Source of the DNA: CAZPMT01 sp964587655
GTDB lineage: Bacteria > Hydrogenedentota > Hydrogenedentia > Hydrogenedentales > SLHB01
Direction of reading: 5' to 3'
DNA: 60,802 nucleotides
NCBI GenBank assembly: GCA_964587655.1
Contig: CAZPMT010000019.1
Span: 1-60,802, forward strand
Part shown: positions 42,931 through 52,613 of the stretch, piece after piece
Layout of the letters: every line of letters begins with the position of its first letter
Position numbering within the stretch: position 1 is the stretch's first letter
The notes under the pieces: model-generated
Databases searched by the model: none
The model's input: only the letters and a program-made list of their open reading frames with translations
Told to the model about the DNA's origin: nothing
Program-made: the position numbers and the translations under genes

Positions 42931-45383
42931 GGCGTCACACCTTCCGCCACCGGCACCGCCCGCTCGAACACCAGCTTCTTCTCATCCGGAGAAGGCTGTA
43001 ATTCGAGACAGGCGCCGGGTTGATATTCGCCGCCCAACACCAACTCCGCCAACAGATCCTCGACGTATTTCTGCACCGCGCGCCGCAGTGGGCGGGCGCC
43101 GTACTCATCATCGCTGCCCACCCGAACAAGAAACTCCTTCGCCGCGGGAGTCATTACCAGCCGCAGGTCCTTCTCGGCAAGACGTTGTATCACTTCGCCG
43201 ACTTGGATGTCAACAATGTCGACCAACTGCGCGTGAGTCAGCCGGTGGAAGACAAGCACTTCGTCGACGCGGTTGAGAAACTCCGGATTGAAGACCTTCT
43301 TCACCTCCTCCATCACCCGGTCCTTCATCCGGGCATACTCGTCGTCCGTAGTGTCGCGCTGGAACCCCACGGTGACGTTCTTTCCGATCCGGCGGGCGCC
43401 AACGTTGCTGGTCATCACGATGACGGTGTTTCTGAAATCAATGCGCCGGCCCGTCGCGTCGTTCATGAAGCCCTCTTCCAGGATCTGTAGCAGCGCGTTG
43501 AACACATCCGGGTGGGCCTTTTCGATCTCGTCGAACAACACCACTGAATAAGGTCTGCGGCGCACCTGCTCGGTCAACTGGCCGCCTTCGTTATATCCCA
43601 CGTAGCCGGGCGGCGCGCCCGCAAGCCGCGACACCGAAAACTTCTCCATGTATTCGGCCATGTCAAGGGACACGAGCGCATCCTCGCTCCCGAAAAGAAA
43701 CACCGCGAGCGCTTTCGCCAGAAGCGTCTTCCCGACGCCCGTCGGCCCGAGGAACATGAATGAGCCCACGGGCCGCTTCGCGTTTTTCAGTCCCGCCCGG
43801 GACCGCTGGACAGCGCGCGCGATCGAGTCAATCGCCTGCTCCTGGCCCACAACGGTCTTGTGAAGCTCCTCGCGCATCCGCAGCAGACGCGCCGATTCCT
43901 TTTCCTCGAGTTTGGTGAGCGGGATGCCCGTCCACTTCGATACGATGTAGGCAATATCCTCCCCAGTGACCACGGTCTCGGCGGAATCCCTCTGTTTTTC
44001 CCACAGCCGTTTGCGTTCTTCAAGCTTGCCGATGAGCGTCCGCTCCCGGTCGCGCATGCCCGCCGCCTTCTCATATTCCTGCTGCCGGATCGCCGTTTCC
44101 TTCTCCACGGTCACCCGTTCGATCTCCGCCTCGATCTCGCGCAGGTCCGCCGGCCGCGTCGTGATCTGGAGCCGCGCGCGGCTTCCCGCTTCGTCGATAA
44201 CGTCCACGGCCTTGTCCGGGAGATAACGGTCCGTGATGTACTGGTTCGACAACCGGGCCGCCGCAACAACCGCGTCCTTGGAAAACTTCACCCGGTGGTG
44301 GACTTCATAGCGGTCGCGAAGCCCGTCGATGATCAAGACCGTCTGCTCGACGGTCGGAGGTTCGACGATGATCGTCTGGAACCGCCGCGCCAACGCGGCG
44401 TCTTTCTCGATATGCTTGCGGTACTCATTCATCGTCGTGGCCCCGATGCACTGAAGCTCGCCCCGCGCGAGCGATGGCTTCAACATATTCGCGGCGTCCA
44501 CGGCGCCTTCCGCGGCGCCCGCGCCGACTATAGTGTGCAGCTCATCAATGAAAAGAATGACGTTGTCGGCCCTGCGGATCTCCTTCATGACGGACTTCAG
44601 GCGTTCTTCGAACTGGCCGCGGTACTTGGTTCCGGCCACAATCCCCGCCAGATCGAGCGAGAGTACACGCCGTTTCAGCAACAGGTCCGGAACGTCCCCG
44701 TTCACGATCGCCTGGGCAAGCCCCTCGACGATCGCCGTCTTGCCCACCCCCGCCTCGCCGATCAGCACCGGATTGTTCTTTGTCCGCCGGCTGAGGATCT
44801 GTATCACGCGTTCAATCTCGGCTTCACGCCCGATCACGGGGTCGAGTTTGTTCTCCCTCGCCAGTTCCGTGAGGTCGCGGCCGAACGTGTCCAGCGCCGG
44901 CGTCGACGATTTCTTCCCGGCGGCGGCTTGGCCCGCTGGCCGGCCCTGGTCTCCGAGCAGCCGCATGATCTCGGCCTGCGCCCGCCCCGTGTCGATCTTC
45001 ATGTCCTGAAGGACCGTCGCGGCGATGCCCTCCCCCTCCTTGAGCAACCCCAGAAGGATGTGCTCGGTGCCAATGTAGCTGTGGCTGAAGCGCATGGCCT
45101 CTTCGGCCGCCAACTGAAGCACCTTCTTTGCGCGGGGCGTAAACGAGATCTCTTCGCTCGAAACGCGGCCCGTGCCCGGAGGCATCCGCTGCTCGATCTC
45201 CGTGGCGATGGCTTCCACGTCGGCGCCAAGGTTCTCGAGCGCGCGCGCGGCAATGCCCTCTGATTCGCGGCAAAGCCCAAGGAGAATATGCTCGGTCCTC
45301 ACATATTCACTATTGAGCCGCGCCGCCTCTTCGCGGGCGGAGCTTACGACGTGTTTTGCGCGTTCGGTAAATCGGTCCCACAT
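42927..45383 (-). CDS. clpC: ClpC, AAA+ unfoldase
   Basis: 818 aa. N-terminal Clp_N repeats (FTERAKHVVSSAREEAA, TEHILLGL twice). AAA-1: GEAGVGKTAIVEGLA, VILFIDELHT. A UVR/M-domain insertion (~405-450, EYEKAAGMRDRERTL) is characteristic of ClpC rather than ClpB. AAA-2: GPTGVGKTLLAKALA, VVLFDEIEKAHPD. Feeds substrates to ClpP and is recruited by McsB/MecA adaptors. The mcsB stop is 6 bp upstream; bamA overlaps downstream by 4 bp. Confidence 0.96.
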   Translation of the reverse strand: MWDRFTERAKHVVSSAREEAARLNSEYVRTEHILLGLCRESEGIAARALENLGADVEAIATEIEQRMPPGTGRVSSEEISFTPRAKKVLQLAAEEAMRFSHSYIGTEHILLGLLKEGEGIAATVLQDMKIDTGRAQAEIMRLLGDQGRPAGQAAAGKKSSTPALDTFGRDLTELARENKLDPVIGREAEIERVIQILSRRTKNNPVLIGEAGVGKTAIVEGLAQAIVNGDVPDLLLKRRVLSLDLAGIVAGTKYRGQFEERLKSVMKEIRRADNVILFIDELHTIVGAGAAEGAVDAANMLKPSLARGELQCIGATTMNEYRKHIEKDAALARRFQTIIVEPPTVEQTVLIIDGLRDRYEVHHRVKFSKDAVVAAARLSNQYITDRYLPDKAVDVIDEAGSRARLQITTRPADLREIEAEIERVTVEKETAIRQQEYEKAAGMRDRERTLIGKLEERKRLWEKQRDSAETVVTGEDIAYIVSKWTGIPLTKLEEKESARLLRMREELHKTVVGQEQAIDSIARAVQRSRAGLKNAKRPVGSFMFLGPTGVGKTLLAKALAVFLFGSEDALVSLDMAEYMEKFSVSRLAGAPPGYVGYNEGGQLTEQVRRRPYSVVLFDEIEKAHPDVFNALLQILEEGFMNDATGRRIDFRNTVIVMTSNVGARRIGKNVTVGFQRDTTDDEYARMKDRVMEEVKKVFNPEFLNRVDEVLVFHRLTHAQLVDIVDIQVGEVIQRLAEKDLRLVMTPAAKEFLVRVGSDDEYGARPLRRAVQKYVEDLLAELVLGGEYQPGACLELQPSPDEKKLVFERAVPVAEGVTP

Positions 45384-45389
45384 GGCTCA

Positions 45390-46580
45390 CTAACCCTCTC
45401 TATGCGGCGCGAAACGGTCCCGGAAAAGGTCCGCCCGCTCGATGCTCAACAACCATTCGTCGCAATCGCGGCCCGTCTTCATTCGGATATGGCCGCTCTG
45501 CGAGGCAAACAACAGTTCATTAACATGATGCAACGAGTGCCCGGAAAGCAATCCGGTCTCGATCCCAAGCCGAAGCGAAGACCACAACGCTGCACCCTCG
45601 GTGAAACCGAGGACTCGCGCGCTCCGCGCAATCCCGAGCGCTCGGTACACGCGGTCCTCGAGACGGCGCTGATCCTTGCCGAGGAGAGCATTCCGCGCCG
45701 CCTGCTCCTGGGCGATAATCTCGGAAGCCGCATGCCGCAAATGGAAAAGGATCTCCTCCTCCGACACGCCCAGCGTGGCAAGGTTCGTCAACAGGAACAA
45801 GTCGCCTTCCGCTTCGGTCACGTCGCCGTAAAGCGCACCCGTGAGATCCATGTAGAAGGCCTCTCCCAAGTCCGTGATCCGTGGATTCTCAGGCTGAGTC
45901 TTCCGCGCCACGGAACTCGATGCCGCCGACGCCACGGCCGCGGGACTGACCGTCGACTTGAGGCCGTGGACGGCCTGACGCCGCTGACGCGCGCCCTGAA
46001 CCAGATTGGCCATACCGTTCGACATGACCAATCCCGGAAGGTGCAGCACCACGCCGGCCCTCAACCCGGTCCCGGTATGCCCAAGTGAAGTGGTGAGAAA
46101 ACCAAGCCGCTTGTCAAACGCGTAATCCAGCGATCCGGACAGGCGGTCGTCCAGCACCGCTAGGCGCGCCCACACATCCTGAAATTGCAGACCGGACGCC
46201 AGCATAGTGATGCACAAATGGTCCGACCCGTTGATCGCGATGCTGGTTGACTGATCTTCACTAACATACACGCCCGTACCCGGTCTTCCGTTCAGCGCAA
46301 GCTCAAAGGGGATCAGCCGGCATTCCGCGAGGGAAAGGACTTCGGCCCTGGCGAGCCCCTGCATGCCGCGGTACTGTCCTTCACCGAGCAAATGCAGGAC
46401 TTCAAGCGCCACCAGGACCCGTTCCTCGATCGAGCGTTTCTCTTCATCCGAACAGGCCGCCGGAAAAGCGAAATCGGCAAGATTTCGCAACAGACTGCAT
46501 TGGCACCAGACCGCAACCGAAGCCTCCGGCCCCTCGCCGGCCACCCAGCAGGGAGGCCTATCGAAACACGTCTCGACCAT
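45390..46580 (-). CDS. mcsB: McsB-like protein arginine kinase homologue, probably catalytically impaired
   Basis: 396 aa; GGAGGG upstream of the ATG. The scaffold aligns along its length with McsB (WVAGEGPEA, LDYAFDKRLGFLTTSLGHTG, GTGLRAGVVLHLPGLV, LEDRVYRALGIARSARVL, LRLGIETG). However, the catalytic motifs are altered. The SSRIRLARN nucleotide-binding motif reads WCQCSLLRN (25-33). The substrate loop NEEDHLRI reads NGSDHLCI (117-124). The GEGSEAxGN motif reads GDVTEAEGD (252-260). A ~45-residue insertion (~208-250) precedes it. It may have lost kinase activity and act as an adaptor for ClpC. It sits between mcsA and clpC, as in Bacillus. Confidence 0.8.
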   Translation of the reverse strand: MVETCFDRPPCWVAGEGPEASVAVWCQCSLLRNLADFAFPAACSDEEKRSIEERVLVALEVLHLLGEGQYRGMQGLARAEVLSLAECRLIPFELALNGRPGTGVYVSEDQSTSIAINGSDHLCITMLASGLQFQDVWARLAVLDDRLSGSLDYAFDKRLGFLTTSLGHTGTGLRAGVVLHLPGLVMSNGMANLVQGARQRRQAVHGLKSTVSPAAVASAASSSVARKTQPENPRITDLGEAFYMDLTGALYGDVTEAEGDLFLLTNLATLGVSEEEILFHLRHAASEIIAQEQAARNALLGKDQRRLEDRVYRALGIARSARVLGFTEGAALWSSLRLGIETGLLSGHSLHHVNELLFASQSGHIRMKTGRDCDEWLLSIERADLFRDRFAPHREG

Positions 46581-46583
46581 AGT

Positions 46584-47105
46584 CTAGCCCTCCACCGGAG
46601 ACGAGGCGCCCAAGGCGGTTTCGAGTTGCCGGATGCCGTCCCGGAGCGCCGCCGCCTCCTCGTATCGCTCCGTCTCGAGGGCGCTCCGCAGCAACGTGCG
46701 CTTGGTCTGCAAGTCCGAACACAACCGCGTCCGAACGTCACCCATCTTCGATGTTTTCCCTTTATGCTGCGCGCTACCGTGCAGCGCCACGAGCATCGGC
46801 TCGACGTCCGCCGAGAAATGCTCGTAGCACTTCGTGCAACCCACTTTGCCGCTCTCGAGAACCATGAGAAGCTTCGCGCCGCAAGATTTGCACGTCCGCG
46901 GGATCCTTGGACGGGGCCTCAACAACTGCGGGCGCGAACCCGTCTTCGCCGCAGGGACCGGTCCCGACAACTCAAAGCCGGAAGCCGAAGTGTCCTGCTG
47001 CCGCGAGAGACACTCCGCGCACAAATGGATGTCCGTAACTCTGCCGTCAACCACCTCCGCGTAGCGGACCGTAGCCAGGTTCTTGCTGCACTTCTGGCAC
47101 AACAT
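46584..47105 (-). CDS. mcsA: McsA-like zinc-finger activator of McsB/ClpC
   Basis: 173 aa. Two zinc-binding pairs: CQKCSKNL...CAEC (3-33) and CKSCGAKL...CTKCYEHF (~73-95). C-terminal UVR motif LRSALETERYEEAAALRDGIRQLE binds the matching UVR/M region of ClpC. First gene of the mcsA-mcsB-clpC run. Cysteines are intact. Confidence 0.88.
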   Translation of the reverse strand: MLCQKCSKNLATVRYAEVVDGRVTDIHLCAECLSRQQDTSASGFELSGPVPAAKTGSRPQLLRPRPRIPRTCKSCGAKLLMVLESGKVGCTKCYEHFSADVEPMLVALHGSAQHKGKTSKMGDVRTRLCSDLQTKRTLLRSALETERYEEAAALRDGIRQLETALGASSPVEG

Positions 47106-47242
47106 GATATAGCCCTCGCCCTGAGTATACCATCCCGGAAACTTTCAGTCCATGTCCCGAACGAGCTTGAATCAAGCTTCCATGCAATTTCCTCTGTGCT
47201 CTGCTATCATCACCGAATAACCCGACCCGCGGGAGATACCCA

Positions 47243-48517
47243 ATGGCGCAGGATGCACGAAGCCCTTACATCAACACCCGCACTTTCGTCCAGACGGCCG
47301 GCGCGGCCATCCCCGAGCTCGACCGCTGGCGGCAGATCACCGAGGAAGAGGTGGCCATGGCCGCCGAGATGACCCTTCGCAACGAACTCTCAGGCGGCAC
47401 CCCTGTCGTACGCGAGTTCGAGAAGGAATGGCGAGAGTGGATTGGAACCAAGTTCGCCGTCAGCGTCGTCAACGGCGCCTCCGCCCTGTACTCCGCCTAC
47501 TTCGGTCTCGGCGTGGGGCCAGGCGACGAGGTGATCTGTCCCATCAACACGTGGATCTGCACCATCGCGCCCGCCCTGTTGCTCGGAGCCAAACCCGTGT
47601 TTTGCGACGTCGATCCCGAAACACTCACGATCGATCCCGTAGATATGTGCGCGAAGATTACGGACAAGACCCGGTGCATCTGCGCAGTTCACCTCTGGGG
47701 AAACATCTGCGACATGGACGCCGTCATGGCCGTATCCAGGGAGCACGGTATCCCGGTAGTCGAAGACTGCTCGCACGCCCACGGCGCAAAGTACGGCGGC
47801 AAGATGTGCGGCGCAATCGGCCACGCCGGAGCGTGGAGCCTTCAAGGCTCGAAGGCCGTCAGCGCTGGCGAGGGCGGAATGCTGGCCACGGACGACATCG
47901 ACGTCTTCGAGCGCGCCTGTCTCGTCGGCCAGGTGAATCGCATCGCCGGCATCGACCTCGTCGGCGCGCGCTACGAGGAGCTTCAACCACTCGGCCTGGG
48001 CATGAAATTCCGCGCACACCCCCTCGGAATCGGCATCGCCGCCGTGCAACTCCGCAAGCTCCCGGAACTCAACCGGAAACGCGGCGCATACTTCAAGGAA
48101 GTCGAAGAGGGACTAGCCGGCATTCCCGGGCTGCGCCCCCTCAAGGTTTACGAGAAAGCGGAACGTGCCGGCTTCTACGGATTTCCCGTCATACACGAGC
48201 CCGGCAAAATGGGCGGCATGTCCACGGACGATTTCGTCAAAGCGGTGAACGAAAAGGGCCTCGCGGTGAAGAGGGTCGCGTATCCGAACCTTCACGACCT
48301 GCCCCTGTTCGCCAAAGGGTTCGACATTTTCACCCGCAACCGCGGGCCCCTTTGCGCCAGCGAAGGCTACAAGGGCTACAAACAGGGTGATTTCCCGAAG
48401 GCCGAACTCGCCAAGGAAAGGACCGTATACCTTCCCGTCCTAAGCGATCCCGTGCCCGAAGCGGCCCGCGTCGTGCTGCAAATCCTCGGCGACGCCGCCG
48501 TCTCCGCGGGAAAGTAG
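47243..48517 (+). CDS. DegT/DnrJ/EryC1 (AHBA-synthase-like) aminotransferase
   Basis: 424 aa. Fold type I with VSVVNGASALYSAYFGLGVGPGDEVICP, VVEDCSHAHGAKYGG and the PLP lysine in LQGSKAVSAGEGGM (K204). Typical of enzymes that aminate nucleotide-linked ketosugars or of AHBA-synthase relatives. A 28-bp gap separates it from mutS. Substrate not readable from sequence. Confidence 0.88.
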   Translation: MAQDARSPYINTRTFVQTAGAAIPELDRWRQITEEEVAMAAEMTLRNELSGGTPVVREFEKEWREWIGTKFAVSVVNGASALYSAYFGLGVGPGDEVICPINTWICTIAPALLLGAKPVFCDVDPETLTIDPVDMCAKITDKTRCICAVHLWGNICDMDAVMAVSREHGIPVVEDCSHAHGAKYGGKMCGAIGHAGAWSLQGSKAVSAGEGGMLATDDIDVFERACLVGQVNRIAGIDLVGARYEELQPLGLGMKFRAHPLGIGIAAVQLRKLPELNRKRGAYFKEVEEGLAGIPGLRPLKVYEKAERAGFYGFPVIHEPGKMGGMSTDDFVKAVNEKGLAVKRVAYPNLHDLPLFAKGFDIFTRNRGPLCASEGYKGYKQGDFPKAELAKERTVYLPVLSDPVPEAARVVLQILGDAAVSAGK

Positions 48518-48545
48518 ATCACGTGCTGCGGTATAGTCTCCCCAT

Positions 48546-51257
48546 ATGACCCGGAACTGGAAGAAACTCAGCGACGTCTCGGAAGCGCGTCTGACGCCCA
48601 TGCTCCGCCAATACCTTCAGGCCAAGGCGGAGTGCCCCGACTCGCTACTCTTCTTCCGCATGGGCGATTTCTATGAGATGTTCTTCGAGGACGCCCTCGA
48701 AGCGTCGCGAATCCTCGGCCTCGCCCTGACATCACGCGACGGCATCGACAAGGCGGACCGCGTCCCCATGTGCGGCGTGCCATACCGCACCGTTGATGCT
48801 TACGTCGCCAAGGCGATCAAGGCCGGCCGCACCGTCACGATCTGCGACCAGATCGAGGACCCCAAAGAAGCAAAGGGGATCGTCAAGCGCGCCGTCATCA
48901 GAACCATCACCCCCGGCACCGTCATCGAGCCAAACCTCCTCGAGGAGACCTCCAACAACTATCTCGGCGCACTCACGTGCCACGAAGGTAAAGCGGGCCT
49001 CGCCTTTGTCGACGTCAGCACGGGCGAGTTCCTCGCCGCTCAGATCGACTGCGATATCGAACGAACGCTGTTCGATGAACTGACGCGCATGGCCCCCGCC
49101 GAGATGCTGATCTCCGAGGAATTCGTCGCACCTGCTGAAACCGAGGGGGAAAAGGGGAAAAGGGGAAAGGGGGAAAAGGAACGGGCGGATAGTCTCGTCG
49201 ATCCGGCGGCGCTTATCGCCCGGTTGCGAAAACGCTTCGATGGAATCTCTTTTACCAACCGTCCCGGCGATGACTTCGATCCGCGTGCCGCGCGCGATGG
49301 CCTCCTCGATCAATTCGGCCTGACCACGCTCAAGGGCCTTGGTCTCGAAGATACTCCGGAAGCCACGGCATGCGCCGGCGCCGTCCTTGCCTACGTCAAG
49401 GGAACGCAACGCGAGACCGCCCCCCACCTCCGCTTCCCGCGATGCTACAGCCCCTCGAGCTTTGTCGTCCTCGACGGGAACACACAGCGCAACCTCGAAC
49501 TGGTCGAGTCGCTCGCGGACAAACGCCGCCAGGGAACGCTGCTCAACGTGCTGGATCGCACCTTGACCAGCATGGGCGGACGCAAACTCCGACACTGGAT
49601 CCTGCACCCGCTGGTCGAAGTCGCCGCCATCCGCGCGCGACTGGACGCCGTCGAGGAGCTTTTCCAGAACGCCGAGGTCCGACTCGAACTCAAAGAGATC
49701 CTCAGGGATGTCGCCGACCTCGAGCGGCTCCTTGGCAGGCTCACGTCGAAGACCGGCAATGCTCGCGACGTGAAAGCGCTCGGCCGTTCGCTCGAACAAG
49801 TCCCGCGCCTCCGCGCCACTCTCCGCGAAGCGGCGACGCAGCTTCTCGCCGGACTTCGGGACGGAATGGACGAGTTGACCGACGTCGCCGCATGGATCGA
49901 GGCGGCCATAGTCGACGAACCGCCGCTACCCATCACCGACGGCGGCCTCTTCAAAGACGGTTATAGCGAGGAACTCGATCACCTGCGTTCCCTCGTCCGC
50001 GGCGGACGCGACTGGATCGCCACGCTCCAACGTGAGGAAATTGCGAGAACCGGCATCCCGAATCTCAAGGTCGGCTACAACAAAATCTTCGGATACTACA
50101 TCGAGGTCTCACGCGGGAACACGAATCTCGTGCCGTCCGACTACGAGCGCAAGCAGACCCTCGTCAACGCCGAGCGCTACGTAACGCCGACCCTCAAGTC
50201 CCGCGAAGAGGAGATCGTCACCGCGCAGGAGCGCATGCAAAAGATCGAATACGACCTTTTCGCCGCCCTTCGCAATCGCATCTCCGATCAGGCCCGGCGC
50301 ATACAGGAAACCGCGGATGCCGTCGCAATGATCGACGCCCTCCTTTCGCTCGCCGACACCGCCGCGGCCAAGAACTACTGCAAACCGGATGTTAACGACT
50401 CGAACGTGATCCATGTGCGCGACGGACGCCATCCCGTCGTCGAAGACCTGATGTCGCGCGGCGAGTTCGTGCCCAACGATACGCTCCTCGATCCCTCGGT
50501 GGCGTTTCTGCAGATCGTCACCGGACCGAACATGGCCGGCAAGTCAACCTACCTCCGGCAGGTGGCGCTGATCACGCTCATGGCGCAAGTCGGCGGGTTC
50601 GTGCCCGCCGCCGAAGCCCATATCGGCGTGGTCGACCGCATCTTCACCCGCGTCGGCGCTTCCGACAATCTCGTTCGCGGCGAGAGCACCTTCATGGTCG
50701 AGATGATCGAAACGGCCAGCATCCTCAACACCGCCACCGAACGGAGCCTGCTGGTCCTCGATGAGATCGGCCGCGGCACGAGCACCTTCGACGGCATCAG
50801 CATTGCCTGGTCCGTCGCGGAACACATTCACGACCACATCCGCGCAAAGACGCTCTTCGCCACGCACTACCACGAGCTCACCGATCTCGCCAACAAACTC
50901 GAACGCGCAAGGAACCTCAATGTCGCCGTCCGCGAGTGGAACGACAAGGTCGTGTTCCTCTATCGCATAGTCGAGGGCGGCGCCGACCACAGCTACGGCA
51001 TCCAGGTCGCAAAACTCGCCGGCCTTCCACCCAAGGTCCTCGAACGCGCCCGCACCATCCTCGAAAGTCTCGAAGCCGGCAATCAGGCGTCCGTCGGTCT
51101 GCCCCAGCAGATGTACCTGTTCGGTTCTCAAGCCCCCGCCGAACCGAACCCCCTCGAGAAAGAACTCGAATCCGTCGAGGTCGACACACTCAGCCCCCGC
51201 GACGCACTCGACCTCCTATACCATCTCAAGCACCTGATGAACCGCCCACGGCACTAG
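48546..51257 (+). CDS. mutS: DNA mismatch repair protein MutS
   Basis: 903 aa. Mismatch-binding motif FFRMGDFYEMFFEDA (the FxE motif), connector, lever, clamp (EIARTGIPNLKVGYNKIFGYYIEVS), and ATPase with Walker A GPNMAGKSTYLRQ, Walker B LLVLDEIGRGTSTFDG and FATHYHEL. All catalytic features are present. An extra low-complexity linker (TEGEKGKRGKGEKE) in the connector/lever region is encoded by an imperfect GGGGAAAA repeat, not typical for MutS. Confidence 0.96.
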   Translation: MTRNWKKLSDVSEARLTPMLRQYLQAKAECPDSLLFFRMGDFYEMFFEDALEASRILGLALTSRDGIDKADRVPMCGVPYRTVDAYVAKAIKAGRTVTICDQIEDPKEAKGIVKRAVIRTITPGTVIEPNLLEETSNNYLGALTCHEGKAGLAFVDVSTGEFLAAQIDCDIERTLFDELTRMAPAEMLISEEFVAPAETEGEKGKRGKGEKERADSLVDPAALIARLRKRFDGISFTNRPGDDFDPRAARDGLLDQFGLTTLKGLGLEDTPEATACAGAVLAYVKGTQRETAPHLRFPRCYSPSSFVVLDGNTQRNLELVESLADKRRQGTLLNVLDRTLTSMGGRKLRHWILHPLVEVAAIRARLDAVEELFQNAEVRLELKEILRDVADLERLLGRLTSKTGNARDVKALGRSLEQVPRLRATLREAATQLLAGLRDGMDELTDVAAWIEAAIVDEPPLPITDGGLFKDGYSEELDHLRSLVRGGRDWIATLQREEIARTGIPNLKVGYNKIFGYYIEVSRGNTNLVPSDYERKQTLVNAERYVTPTLKSREEEIVTAQERMQKIEYDLFAALRNRISDQARRIQETADAVAMIDALLSLADTAAAKNYCKPDVNDSNVIHVRDGRHPVVEDLMSRGEFVPNDTLLDPSVAFLQIVTGPNMAGKSTYLRQVALITLMAQVGGFVPAAEAHIGVVDRIFTRVGASDNLVRGESTFMVEMIETASILNTATERSLLVLDEIGRGTSTFDGISIAWSVAEHIHDHIRAKTLFATHYHELTDLANKLERARNLNVAVREWNDKVVFLYRIVEGGADHSYGIQVAKLAGLPPKVLERARTILESLEAGNQASVGLPQQMYLFGSQAPAEPNPLEKELESVEVDTLSPRDALDLLYHLKHLMNRPRH
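49144..49179 (+). repeat. imperfect GGGGAAAA microsatellite inside mutS
   Basis: 36 bp of alternating G4-5/A3-4 runs (roughly four units of 8 bp). A one-unit change would shift the reading frame. Confidence 0.85.
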
Positions 51258-51262
51258 GGCGC

Positions 51263-51500
51263 TAGTGTAGTGAATCATAATTGCAGGATCTTAACGAAGC
51301 GGTGATTCCGGACGATTGAGAAGTGCAAGCATTTATCGTCGGCTATTTTCCCCCTTTGAAGGGGGTTAGGGGGATGTTCTTGCGCGCTTGACGGTAGTTT
51401 GTGTCGGCAATCCAACATCCCCCTAACCCCCTTCAAAGGGGGAAAATAACATAACTACCATCTTTACGATAAGTGGCCAACATGATGACTCACTACACTA
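51263..51500. mobile_element. MITE-like element with nested inverted repeats
   Basis: Ends are inverted repeats: CTAGTGTAGTGAATCAT at 51262-51278 and the complement of CTAGTGTAGTGAGTCATCAT at 51482-51501, each bordered by TA. Inside lie perfect 35-bp arms (51344-51378 and 51414-51448) beginning TATTTTCCCCCTTTGAAG. No coding capacity. TA borders are typical of Tc1/mariner (IS630)-derived MITEs. Confidence 0.7.
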
Positions 51501-51506
51501 GGAATA

Positions 51507-52367
51507 TCACAACAACACCCGCGACAGGAATTCCGGCGTCCCCGCGATATCGCCTCGAATGCGGAACAGCGCCCCCGCCCCGTCCCCGTCCGTCTCCTTG
51601 TTCTGACCGCCAGCCGTGGTGATATAAAGGTCTTTATAGTCGTCGCCCCCGAAGATCACACTCGAGACCTTCTTGGCCGGAAACACTATGCGCCGGTCTT
51701 CGGAGCCGTCCGGCGCGAGACGAATGAGACAACTCCCGTCCCATATCGCCGCCCACACGAAGCCCTCATCATCCACAGTCATCCCGTCCGGGCAACCCTT
51801 CTCCTTGGGCAGGCGAAAGAACAACCGCTGCTTCGATAGGATGCCCGTGGCGACGTCATAGTCAAATAGGTAGACCTCGCCTTTGCCGGAATCCGTGTAA
51901 TACATCTGCCTGCGGTCCGGCGTGAAACCCAGACCGTTCGAGCACTCGATGCCGTCCAACACCATCGTCACCGCCCCGTCCACGTCGAGCCGATACAGCC
52001 GGCCCGAACGGTCGCCGGTCGGCATCGTCCCGCAGAAGACCCGGCCCGCCGGATCGGCGATGACGTCGTTGAAGCGCGAGGCCCGCTCGTCCGGGATCTC
52101 GTCGACAACCGTCGTGAGCGCCCCGTCCTGCCAGCGCTTTACCGCGCCCCGGGCGAGAAACAGCAACAAAGCCCCGTCCGCCTGAACGGTGAAACCGCCG
52201 AGCGCTTCCTGATCGCGGTAGCACAGCGCGCTGCGCTCCGCATTCGGGTCATAGCGAAACAGCCGGCCCGTCGGGATATCAACCCAATAAACGCACCGCT
52301 CAAACGGATGCCACAACGGATTCTCACCGCACTCGCAGGCAAAATCAGCCACCAGTTCCGGTTGCAT
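51507..52367 (-). CDS. SMP-30/gluconolactonase/LRE-family protein
   Basis: 286 aa from the ATG at 52367, with GGAGGAAACGA upstream. Six-bladed propeller: CECGENPLWHPFERCVYWVDI (metal Glu), ECSNGLGFTPDRRQMYYTDS (Asn), CPDGMTVDDEGFVWAAIWDG (Asp). Likely a lactonase of sugar acid metabolism. Confidence 0.9.
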   Translation of the reverse strand: MQPELVADFACECGENPLWHPFERCVYWVDIPTGRLFRYDPNAERSALCYRDQEALGGFTVQADGALLLFLARGAVKRWQDGALTTVVDEIPDERASRFNDVIADPAGRVFCGTMPTGDRSGRLYRLDVDGAVTMVLDGIECSNGLGFTPDRRQMYYTDSGKGEVYLFDYDVATGILSKQRLFFRLPKEKGCPDGMTVDDEGFVWAAIWDGSCLIRLAPDGSEDRRIVFPAKKVSSVIFGGDDYKDLYITTAGGQNKETDGDGAGALFRIRGDIAGTPEFLSRVLL

Positions 52368-52613
52368 TCGTTTCCTCCATGTCGTCAGACCCGCCAATGT
52401 TCAGCCCGAATGATACCAACATCCTCTCCGCAGTCAAAACGGCGCTCGCAGCCGCCACCGATGCAGTGCCGAGCTTCCCTTGATAGCTTGTCAATAAATC
52501 CAGCGAGGTATGTCACTTCCGCCGGAAGTGACATGCAGAATCCCAATCTTTCACAAGCTCTTAGTCCCGCGGCAGGTGTGAAGAACCCCGGAGCCGTGTA
52601 GCGGGGATTTCCT

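Noticed and set aside
43860..45263. 467-codon open frame opposite clpC
   Set aside because: Antisense shadow of a conserved gene with no domain of its own.
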